From assembly GCA_947259475.1 (NCBI GenBank), contig CAMYLW010000115.1:1-6845 (forward strand): a stretch of 6,845 nt of DNA. The letters are read 5' to 3'. Positions 1 through 6,058 of this stretch are shown here, piece by piece (positions within the stretch are counted from its first letter, which is position 1; each line of letters begins with the position of its first letter). Below the pieces are notes generated by a model, which worked only from the letters and a program-made list of their open reading frames with translations, ran no database searches and was not told the DNA's origin. Source of the stretch: Thermodesulfobacteriota bacterium (GTDB lineage Bacteria; Desulfobacterota; Syntrophobacteria; BM002). Made by a program: the position numbers and the translations under genes.

Positions 1-156
1 GCTTTTGTCAAGATGGAAGCGGGAGGGTCGACTGCTGCAAGTTAATGATATTAGACATCAAATCCGGAGCACTATACAAATGTAACTCAGCGATGTGAGA
101 CGGGACCCCTGAAGGAGGACTTCATCCCAAATCCGATTTCCACATCAATTGTTCAA

Positions 157-1260
157 TTATGAGGGCTGGGGGCTTGACTTGATTTTGGAGCTAAAAATTG
201 AGCTGAGTCTCCGGAAGAAAAACAAAAGCATCAGCCCCGCCAACAGCAGGGCAGTTCCGAGATGGAGCCATGCGGGCAGTAGTTCGCTGGTGGCTTCGGC
301 CAGATTTGCTTGTAAGGAAATCCCGAGGAAGCCGTAAAGCCAATCGGTCGCCAATCCCAGCAACACCGCAAAAATCGCAATAGAGCCCAGGTAAATAATC
401 ACACCCCGCTTCCCCAGCACTCTGGTAAGCACCGTGAGGGAGGCAATATTGGTGGCGGGCCCCGCCAACAAGAATACTAAAGCTGCTCCGGGACTCACCC
501 CTTTCAGGATCAAGGCCGCAGCCACCGGGGTGGAAGCGGTGGCGCAGATGTAGGTGGGGATACCGGCGGCAAGCATGAAAAGCATGGTGGCAATGCCACC
601 CCCAAGATACTTGCTGGTTAGATCCTGTGGTAACAAGAGAGTTATGGCTCCCGCCACGATGAAGCCTGCAAAGATCCAACCAGAGAGTTCACGAAACAGA
701 TCGAAAAAACCATACCGAATTCCACTCCATAGCTTTTGGCCTAAAGTGTGGTGCTTGCTGTGCTCCTCCGGCGGGCAATCTTGACCATCGCAGCAACCAT
801 CGACACGGCAATTTATATCAGGTGGCAACGAGACTGTGTCCTTGGCCTCCCAGGAGATAAAGTTCTCCGTAATCCCAGCGGCAAAAGCGGTAAGAAAGGC
901 TGCAACCGGTCTAATGATCGTCATGAGGGGATCCAGGAGGGCGTAGGTAATGGCGATGGAGTCCACTCCGGATTCGGGGGTGGCGATTAGGAATGCCGCG
1001 GTTGCGCCCCGATTAGCTCCCTGCTTTCTCAGACTGGCTGCGGCGGGCAAAACTCCGCAAGAGCAAAGAGGCAAGGGAATGCCCAGCAAAGCCGCCTTGA
1101 ATACAGAACGTACTCTGCCGCTGCCTAGGTGTTTGGCAATGGTCTCAGGCGCGAGGAAAAGGTGCATAAGGCCAGCGACCAAAACTCCGAATATCAGATA
1201 CGGGGCGGCCTCCACGAAAAGGTCCCAACTGGCCTGGGCTATTTGCACAAGAACGGTCAT
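157..1260 (-). CDS. SO_0444/ArsP_1-family metal efflux permease
   Basis: A polytopic inner-membrane permease, probably exporting a soft or divalent metal (Zn, Cd, Cu or an arsenical). Numbering is from the ATG at 1260 (367 aa). The first half has hydrophobic segments near residues 14-36, 54-77 and 111-134, with the family signature PLPLCSCGVLPAAASL, whose C66-x-C68 pair is a likely metal site, followed by ATPESGVDS. A hydrophilic loop (about 135-185) carries C151, C156, C157, C162, H167, H170 and H171, a plausible metal-binding patch. The second half repeats the fold: segments near 190-213 and 222-282 with GIPTYICATASTPVAAAL (C239) and AGPATNIASL, then about 286-313 and 326-349. The repressor gene's TGA ends two bases before this ATG, so translation is probably coupled. 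An in-frame TTG at 1266 would instead overlap that stop. The family assignment is firm. The substrate is inferred from the CadC-like neighbour. Confidence 0.9.
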   Translation of the reverse strand: MTVLVQIAQASWDLFVEAAPYLIFGVLVAGLMHLFLAPETIAKHLGSGRVRSVFKAALLGIPLPLCSCGVLPAAASLRKQGANRGATAAFLIATPESGVDSIAITYALLDPLMTIIRPVAAFLTAFAAGITENFISWEAKDTVSLPPDINCRVDGCCDGQDCPPEEHSKHHTLGQKLWSGIRYGFFDLFRELSGWIFAGFIVAGAITLLLPQDLTSKYLGGGIATMLFMLAAGIPTYICATASTPVAAALILKGVSPGAALVFLLAGPATNIASLTVLTRVLGKRGVIIYLGSIAIFAVLLGLATDWLYGFLGISLQANLAEATSELLPAWLHLGTALLLAGLMLLFFFRRLSSIFSSKIKSSPQPS

Positions 1261-1262
1261 TA

Positions 1263-1622
1263 TCAATCCCGTAGATGCTCCAAAGTGATATTGATTAACT
1301 GGGACACATGGTTGTCGGTCAAGCGATAATAGAGTACAACTCCATTGCGGCGATTGCTAACAAGCTGTAGGTTCCTTAGCAGACGGAGTTGATGGCTCAC
1401 CGCCGACTCTGTTAAACCCAGCATGGCGGCCAAATCGCAGACGCACATCTCCTGTTTTTCCAGAGCCCAGAGGATTTTCAACCGAGTCCCATCCGCCAAG
1501 GCTTTGAATATCTGGGCCAAGCTCGCAGTTTCATTAGGGGCAAGGGCAGATGCTCTCGCCTCTTCCACCGCTTGTCGGTGAATAAGCCGACAATCACAGA
1601 GATCGTTTGTTTGCTTTGGCAA
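1263..1622 (-). CDS. ArsR/SmtB-family metal-sensing repressor, CadC-like
   Basis: A 119-aa winged-helix repressor of the ArsR/SmtB family, first gene of the operon with the permease. The DNA-binding helices lie around residues 60-90 (CVCDLAAMLGLTESAVSHQL, then LRLLRNLQLV), with a wing at NRRNGVVLYYRL. Metal ligands resemble those of CadC. C60 and C62 of the CVCD motif, plus N-terminal C9 and C11, could form the thiolate alpha3N site. D103, H105, H116 and D119 match the alpha5 zinc-site pattern D-x-H-x10-H-x2-acid, with Asp in place of the usual Glu or His as the last residue. The start is TTG at 1622, chosen because AAAGGAG lies 7 nt upstream and no ATG precedes the conserved N-terminus. It is probably autorepressed through the operator at 1639-1660. 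A Cd/Pb/Zn response is inferred from the ligands. Confidence 0.93.
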   Translation of the reverse strand: MPKQTNDLCDCRLIHRQAVEEARASALAPNETASLAQIFKALADGTRLKILWALEKQEMCVCDLAAMLGLTESAVSHQLRLLRNLQLVSNRRNGVVLYYRLTDNHVSQLINITLEHLRD

Positions 1623-1629
1623 AACGTTT

Positions 1630-1636
1630 CTCCTTT
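1630..1636 (-). promoter_or_regulatory. Ribosome binding site fixing the TTG start of the ArsR-type gene
   Basis: AAAGGAG read on the minus strand, 7 nt before the TTG at 1622. This strong Shine-Dalgarno match supports the non-ATG start. Confidence 0.8.
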
Positions 1637-1638
1637 AT

Positions 1639-1660
1639 TATCTGAGTATATGCTCAAATA
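1639..1660. promoter_or_regulatory. Putative ArsR/SmtB-family operator
   Basis: A 22-bp inverted repeat whose core on the plus strand is TGAGTATATGCTCA. Nine of its eleven base pairs are symmetric about the centre at 1649.5. This resembles the AT-rich, TGA/TCA-flanked operators of SmtB, CzrA and CadC. It overlaps the -10 box and the expected transcription start of the minus-strand operon, so a bound repressor would block initiation. Symmetry and position are seen directly. Binding is inferred. Confidence 0.75.
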
Positions 1661-1685
1661 TACATATATGGAGAGAGGTTGTCAA
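1657..1685 (-). promoter_or_regulatory. Sigma-70 type promoter of the metal-resistance operon
   Basis: On the minus strand, -35 TTGACA (1685-1680), a 17-bp spacer, and -10 TATATT (1662-1657). The -35 is consensus and the -10 is one base off. Initiation would fall near 1650, inside the operator, giving a leader of about 28 nt that contains the AAAGGAG site. Confidence 0.8.
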
Positions 1686-1703
1686 GAGAGGGGTAGTAAT
1701 CAG

Positions 1704-1733
1704 TTGACTGTCCTTTGGAAAATCTGCTACTTT
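1704..1733 (+). promoter_or_regulatory. Possible purL promoter
   Basis: TTGACT (1704-1709), an 18-bp spacer, and TACTTT (1728-1733) preceded by TG at 1725-1726 as in an extended -10. It is a weak match but correctly placed between the divergent promoter and the purL start. It starts about 19 bp from the -35 box of the opposing promoter, so the two may interact. The purL ribosome site, GAAGGGA at 1754-1760, lies downstream. Confidence 0.4.
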
Positions 1734-1769
1734 TGGCCGCACATTACTCAAAAGAAGGGATAGTAATTA

Positions 1770-4700
1770 GTGGCTGCCCGCCTGGAAATAACCCTCAAGC
1801 CCGACCTATTTGATGCCGAAGGAGAGGCAATCAGGCGCAAAGCCAGGGACTATTTTAATATTCAGTTGGACGAAGTACGCACCATTCACGTCCTGACCAT
1901 TGACGCGCAACTAACCCAAGAGCAACTCGAATCAGTCCGCCGTCAGATCTTCACCAATCCGGTCAGTCAAATATCTTCTTTCAAACCATTGGCCACACCC
2001 TTTGACTGGGCAATCTGGGTTGGCTTCCGTCCGGGAGTGCGAGATAATCCAGGGAGCACAGCGGTGGCGGCAATGGAAGATCTTTTCAAAATTCGTTTCC
2101 AACCTGGAGAAAACGTTTACACTTCTCGGCTGTATCTTCTCCGTAGTGAGCGTCTGGGGCAGAGCAAGAGAGGGCACCGGGCGGTGGAAGGAATTGCCAA
2201 GCAGCTTCTGGCCAACGACCTGATTCAGCAGTGGCGAGTTTACTCTGGAGATGAGTGGAATTCTGAGGAAGGCATTGGCATAATCATCCCCAAGGTTCGA
2301 CTTGCACACCAGCCATCGGTTGAGACACTTTCCATCTCCAGTGATGCAGAGCTGGAGCGCTTGAGCCTGGAGCGCAACCTGGCTTTGCATCCCAGGGACA
2401 TCCCGGTTATACGTTCGTACTTTCTTCAGCCTGAGGTGCGGGATGGACGCAGTAAATTCGGCCTGTCTGACCCCACAGATGTGGAACTGGAGTACATTTC
2501 CCAGGCGAGGAGCGACCACTGCAACCACAACACTTTCCAGGGTAAGTTTTACTATCATGATCTGAGCACGGGCGAACAAAAGGTGGTGGATAACCTTTTT
2601 AAAACTTGTATCGAGGCCCCCACTCTAAGGTTGCAAAAGGAAAAAGACTGGGTCATCTCTGTGCTTTGGGACAATGCTGGAGTTGCTCGTTTCGACCAGG
2701 ATACATACTACGTCATTACCGGAGAGACCCACAACAGTCCGTCCAACATGGAGGCTTACGGCGGAGCGCTTACTGGCATCGTAGGGGTCTACCGTGATCC
2801 AATGGGAACCGGAAAGGGTTCCCGGCTCATTGCAGGGACCTATGGTTATTGTGTGGGATATCGAGATTACCGTGGTCCCCTGAAACCGCACTTGCATCCG
2901 CGGCGACTTCTGGACGGTGTTATTGAAGGTGTGCGGGATGGCGGTAACAAGAGTGGTATACCTACCCCTTACGGCCAGGTCTTTTTTGACCACGGTTACA
3001 TGGGTAAATGTCTGGTCTTCGTGACTGCCATAGGGTTGATGCCGGCCACTGTATCGGGTACTCCCAGTGAGAAAAAAACCACCACCGCTGGCGATCTGAT
3101 CATTATGTGCGGTGGTCGGATTGGCAAAGATGGTATCCATGGGGTAACTGCTTCCAGTGAGATCTACAGCGAACATACCCCGGCCGGTCATGTGCAAATA
3201 GGTGATCCCTATACTCAAAAGAAAATGCACGATTTTCTCTTGGAAGCGCGAGATGAGGGATTGATTGCTTTCATAACCGACAATGGGGGTGGGGGGCTTT
3301 CGTCTTCCATAGGCGAGTCGGCTCTATTTTCTGGAGGTGCTTTGGTAGAACTGGACGAAGTTCCACTAAAGTACGAAGGTTTAGATGCCTGGGAAATCTG
3401 GGTTTCGGAGAGCCAGGAACGAATGACAGTGGCGGTGAAGCCCCAACAGCTCTCACGGTTCATGCAGCTTTCCCGCAAGCACGAGGTTGAGTCTACGGTT
3501 ATCGGTCACTATACAGACAGTGGAAAACTGCACATTACCTCCCAAGGCAAGACCTGTGCCTACGTGGACCTGGCGTTGCTTGAATCCGGTTTTCCCCAAT
3601 GGGAGTTCGAGGCGGAGTGGGTAGGGCCGGAGCATAGAGGACTCAGGGAACCTGTATTGGGCCCACCAGATAATCAGCGGCGAATCCTGCTCACTATGCT
3701 GAGCCGCGCCAACATATGCTCCAAAGAGTGGATCGTTCGCCTGTATGACCACGAGGTCCAGGGAACCAGCGCCATTAAACATCTGGTGGGAGTTGAGAGG
3801 GACGTCCCCAACGACGGTGTGGTTTTACGCCCACGTCTGGATTCCCTTCGCGGCTTGGCAATAGCACAGGCACTCAATCCAACCTATTCCCGCATTGACG
3901 CCTACCATATGGTGGCTTGTACCATTGACGAGACGGTGCGGCGGTTGTTGGCTGTGGGGGGTAGTTTTCAGCATCTGGCGGGGGTGGACAACTTCTGCTG
4001 GCCTAACATTCAGTATCATCCGGAGAGTAATCCTGACGGCAAACTGAAAGCGGCGCAATTGGTCAGGGCCAACTGGGCTTTGAAAGACTACTGCCTTGGT
4101 TTTGGTATCCCCTTGCTTTCCGGCAAAGACAGCATGTACGTGGACGGAAATCTGGAGGGGGAGTTCGGCGAACGCCATAAAGTGTCCGGCCTCGAGACCC
4201 TGCAGTTCACGGGCACCAGTGTTATAGAAGATGTACAACGGTGCGTCACTATGGACGCGAAAATGACGGGTGACCTTATTTATGTTTTGGGGCTTACCAG
4301 AAACGAGTTGGCCGGCTCTGAATACTACGATTCTTTTGACTATACCGGACTCAATGTGCCCCGCGTGAGGTTAAAGGAGGTAATTCCTCTGTATAAGGCA
4401 CTGGAAGGGGCCATCCGGGCCGAGCTGGTGGCTTCGGCCCATGGCGTCTATCGAGGAGGGCTGGGAGTCCATTTGGCACTGGTGGCTGTGGCCGGCGAGC
4501 TCGGCTTGGATGTGGAACTTGCTCAGGTACCCTCTGAAGAGGTGAAACGGGACGACGTCTTGCTCTACTCCGAGTCCGCCGGGCGCTTTATTGTCACTGT
4601 TGCACCTGAGCACAAGACTGACTTCGAGGAGCTCTTTAAAGATCTTGCCTGCGATTGTCTTGGCCGGGTCACGGCAAAACAAAAGCTCACAGTTAGGGGC

Positions 4701-4778
4701 CTTGGTGGTAAGGTTCTTTTCAGGGTTGGTCTCCAGCAGCTCAAATCAGCTTGGAAGAAGCCGTTTGGGAATTTATGA
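1770..4778 (+). CDS. purL: Phosphoribosylformylglycinamidine synthase, synthetase subunit, with PurS-like N-terminus
   Basis: Catalyses the ATP-dependent conversion of FGAR to FGAM in cytosolic de novo purine synthesis, using ammonia from the glutaminase PurQ. It has 1002 residues, longer than the roughly 720-750 of PurS-dependent PurL and shorter than the roughly 1300 of PurL-PurQ fusions. Residues 5-70 (KPDLFDAEGEAIRRKA) and about 82-170 (FRPGVRDNPGSTAVAAMEDL) look like two PurS-like halves, replacing a separate PurS. Catalytic-core motifs follow: SDHCNH (248-253), GETHNSPS (318-325), GGRIGKDGIHG (448-458), DNGGGGL (504-510), GVDNFCWP (738-745) and SGKDS (784-788). There is no C-terminal glutaminase domain, which fits purQ downstream. 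The start is GTG at 1770, the second codon after an in-frame TAA, with GAAGGGA 9 nt upstream. The second His of the usual ETHNHP motif is Ser. Confidence 0.95.
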   Translation: MAARLEITLKPDLFDAEGEAIRRKARDYFNIQLDEVRTIHVLTIDAQLTQEQLESVRRQIFTNPVSQISSFKPLATPFDWAIWVGFRPGVRDNPGSTAVAAMEDLFKIRFQPGENVYTSRLYLLRSERLGQSKRGHRAVEGIAKQLLANDLIQQWRVYSGDEWNSEEGIGIIIPKVRLAHQPSVETLSISSDAELERLSLERNLALHPRDIPVIRSYFLQPEVRDGRSKFGLSDPTDVELEYISQARSDHCNHNTFQGKFYYHDLSTGEQKVVDNLFKTCIEAPTLRLQKEKDWVISVLWDNAGVARFDQDTYYVITGETHNSPSNMEAYGGALTGIVGVYRDPMGTGKGSRLIAGTYGYCVGYRDYRGPLKPHLHPRRLLDGVIEGVRDGGNKSGIPTPYGQVFFDHGYMGKCLVFVTAIGLMPATVSGTPSEKKTTTAGDLIIMCGGRIGKDGIHGVTASSEIYSEHTPAGHVQIGDPYTQKKMHDFLLEARDEGLIAFITDNGGGGLSSSIGESALFSGGALVELDEVPLKYEGLDAWEIWVSESQERMTVAVKPQQLSRFMQLSRKHEVESTVIGHYTDSGKLHITSQGKTCAYVDLALLESGFPQWEFEAEWVGPEHRGLREPVLGPPDNQRRILLTMLSRANICSKEWIVRLYDHEVQGTSAIKHLVGVERDVPNDGVVLRPRLDSLRGLAIAQALNPTYSRIDAYHMVACTIDETVRRLLAVGGSFQHLAGVDNFCWPNIQYHPESNPDGKLKAAQLVRANWALKDYCLGFGIPLLSGKDSMYVDGNLEGEFGERHKVSGLETLQFTGTSVIEDVQRCVTMDAKMTGDLIYVLGLTRNELAGSEYYDSFDYTGLNVPRVRLKEVIPLYKALEGAIRAELVASAHGVYRGGLGVHLALVAVAGELGLDVELAQVPSEEVKRDDVLLYSESAGRFIVTVAPEHKTDFEELFKDLACDCLGRVTAKQKLTVRGLGGKVLFRVGLQQLKSAWKKPFGNL

Positions 4779-4782
4779 GGTC

Positions 4783-4810
4783 GCATAGGGCATAGGGCAT
4801 AGAGCATAGA
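4783..4810. repeat. Heptamer tandem array 1, four copies of GCATAGR
   Basis: Four uninterrupted 7-bp units: GCATAGG, GCATAGG, GCATAGA, GCATAGA. The array begins 4 bp after the purL stop codon and is the first of four period-7 arrays in the purL-purQ gap. Confidence 0.9.
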
Positions 4811-4830
4811 GTACTAGGCACACAGTCGTT

Positions 4831-4858
4831 GTTATCGGTTATCTGTTATTAGTTATAC
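4831..4858. repeat. Heptamer tandem array 2, four copies of GTTATNN
   Basis: Units GTTATCG, GTTATCT, GTTATTA, GTTATAC. The first five bases are invariant and the last two vary. It is the reverse-complement family of array 3. Confidence 0.9.
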
Positions 4859-4921
4859 GGGAAAATCAGGGTTCGATGATCTCAGATCTAGACTGCGACA
4901 AAGACTGCAGTGAGGACACCC

Positions 4922-4949
4922 GAATAACGATTAACGAATAACGGATAAC
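4922..4949. repeat. Heptamer tandem array 3, four copies of GAWTAAC/GGATAAC
   Basis: Units GAATAAC, GATTAAC, GAATAAC, GGATAAC. Read on the minus strand they become GTTATCC, GTTATTC, GTTAATC and GTTATTC, matching the unit of array 2. Confidence 0.9.
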
Positions 4950-5003
4950 TTTCCAGTCTCGCCCGACATCTCGTCTCGCAGCGCAATGTGCTTTGCGTCT
5001 TTA

Positions 5004-5020
5004 ACAACGGACAACGGACA
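5004..5020. repeat. Heptamer tandem array 4, 2.4 copies of ACAACGG
   Basis: ACAACGG twice, then ACA, ending two bases before the purQ ATG. It therefore occupies the place of the ribosome binding site. The only purine-rich element there is the CGGAC within the repeat. Confidence 0.8.
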
Positions 5021-5022
5021 TT

Positions 5023-5889
5023 ATGCAAAAAGATAACAACATTTCGCCTTCCTCGTCCCGCGGTAGGAGTGCGCCCAAAGCTCTGGTGTTAACGGGTTAT
5101 GGCCTCAACTGTGACCGGGAAACCGCCCATTCTTTCGAGTTGGCTGGGGCCGAGGCTCATCGAATCCACATCAACCAACTGCTGATGGGAGAAGAAATCG
5201 GCCAAAGTGCCAGGTTGGAAGATTATCAGATCCTGGCATTTATCGGCGGCTTTTCCTGGGGCGACGACCATGGGGCAGGAGTCCTCCTGGCCACCAAGCT
5301 GCTGTACAATATCGGCGAGCAAATACTCGGCTTCATCGAGGCGGGAAACCTGGTTATCGGCATCTGTAATGGCTTTCAGGCCCTGGTTAATTTGGGACTG
5401 TTACCCGGTCTTGATGGTGATTACCGTTCTCGCCGGGTGGCTCTCATTGGTAATGACTGCGGCAGCTTTCGCGATCAGTGGGTAAACTTAAAGGTGGAAG
5501 AAGACTCGGTTTGCGTGTTTACCCGGGGCTTGAAAAACCTGGAACTTCCAATTCGACATGGCGAAGGGAAGTTTTACGCGGAGAAACCGGTAATCGGGCG
5601 TCTCCTGGAACAAAACCAGGTGGTGCTTCGTTATGCTGGCAGCGAAGGTAATCCTGCCGTGGGCAGCTTTCCTGAAAATCCCAATGGTTCCTTGGAGGAT
5701 ATTGCCGGGATCTGCGACCCCACCGGGAGAGTGTTCGGTTTGATGCCTCATCCAGAAGCGTATAACCACTGGACCAACCATCCGAACTGGACCCGGTTTA
5801 AAGAGCGTTTCCGCCGAGGTGGAGAACCTTACCCCCAGGAAGGCTACGGCATCCAGATATTTCGCAACGCTGTTGAATACTTCAAATAA
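5023..5889 (+). CDS. purQ: Phosphoribosylformylglycinamidine synthase, glutaminase subunit
   Basis: A class I (triad) glutamine amidotransferase that hydrolyses glutamine and passes ammonia to PurL for FGAM formation. It has 288 aa. Visible motifs are KALVLTGYGLNCDRET (19-34), GGFSWGDDHGAG (75-86), the nucleophile elbow GICNGFQAL with Cys115, and the His-Glu pair in MPHPEAY (H243, E245). The C-terminal GIQIFRNAVEYF is typical of the family. Residues 1-17 form a Ser/Asn-rich extension ahead of the usual beginning 'KALVLTGYG', and the ATG at 5023 has no good Shine-Dalgarno. An in-frame GTG at 5086 lies within the first strand and has a GGAG about 16 nt upstream, so it is less likely. The gene follows purL on the same strand but is separated from it by 244 bp of repeats. 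Confidence 0.95.
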   Translation: MQKDNNISPSSSRGRSAPKALVLTGYGLNCDRETAHSFELAGAEAHRIHINQLLMGEEIGQSARLEDYQILAFIGGFSWGDDHGAGVLLATKLLYNIGEQILGFIEAGNLVIGICNGFQALVNLGLLPGLDGDYRSRRVALIGNDCGSFRDQWVNLKVEEDSVCVFTRGLKNLELPIRHGEGKFYAEKPVIGRLLEQNQVVLRYAGSEGNPAVGSFPENPNGSLEDIAGICDPTGRVFGLMPHPEAYNHWTNHPNWTRFKERFRRGGEPYPQEGYGIQIFRNAVEYFK

Positions 5890-6058
5890 ACCCGTTACAC
5901 GGTTTCGGACTCATACCTTAGATCGAGTTGCAGTTAATCTGAATTACCACACAGTGACCGTATTTGTATTCTTGCGAAGCTTCCCTACAGGTGATTTTTT
6001 TCTGGATTCATGCTTTCGTCGGAATGACGGTGGATAGAGATGTTCGTCATTGTAGCTT
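5890..6058. other. Non-coding spacer between purQ and the iron-sulfur gene
   Basis: No coding frame is supported here. Right after the purQ stop, AAAC-CGT and ACG-GTTT (5888-5905) could form a 7-bp stem with one bulged C, but no T-run follows, so I do not call a terminator. Seven Ts occur at 5995-6001 without a clear stem before them. The hairpin repeat listed separately fills 6003-6030. No convincing promoter or ribosome site for the gene at 6059 was seen. Confidence 0.6.
6003..6030. repeat. Degenerate dispersed hairpin repeat (REP-like)
   Basis: Has the form TGGATTC-ATGCTTTCGTC-GGAATGACGG. This resembles a dispersed intergenic repeat seen in many bacterial genomes, where the arms are ATTCCnGC and GCnGGAAT around a TTTC loop. 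Here the arms have diverged: ATTC/GAAT still pair but the inner pairs are mostly lost. A 7-bp complement, CGTCATT at 6045-6051, pairs with AATGACG at 6023-6029 and may be a truncated second copy in the opposite orientation. Confidence 0.5.

Larger units (their letters stand above)
4831..4949. repeat. 119-bp imperfect inverted repeat built from heptamer arrays
   Basis: Array 2 (4831-4858) and array 3 (4922-4949) are complementary. Aligned end to end without gaps, 22 of 28 positions pair. The roughly 63-nt interior contains a smaller stem, ACTGC (4892-4896) with GCAGT (4907-4911). No ORF of note lies inside. It could be a small non-autonomous repeat element or a structured spacer in the purL-purQ transcript. 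Confidence 0.6.

Noticed and set aside
1..156. Possible C-terminal tail of a gene entering from the left: frame 2 is open to a TAG-free stop at 83-85 and frame 1 to 43-45
   Set aside because: At most 27 residues with no identifiable motif. The frame-2 tail (LLSRWKREGRLLQV...) vaguely resembles a regulator C-terminus, but this is too short to support a call.
191..679. A 162-codon minus-strand frame overlapping the permease
   Set aside because: Out-of-frame shadow of the permease, which has clear family motifs in the other frame.
1932..2579. A 215-codon minus-strand frame inside purL
   Set aside because: Fully contained in a clearly conserved gene on the other strand, with no domain or credible start signals.
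4982..4997. CGCAA/TTGCG hairpin in the purL-purQ gap
   Set aside because: Five base pairs with a 6-nt loop and no T-run. Too weak to call a terminator or regulatory structure.
4783..5020. CRISPR array
   Set aside because: Units are 7 bp and directly adjacent, with no 25-40 bp repeats or unique spacers.
5888..6001. Rho-independent terminator after purQ
   Set aside because: The short stem after the stop codon has a bulge and no T-run. The T-run at 5995-6001 has no stable stem before it.
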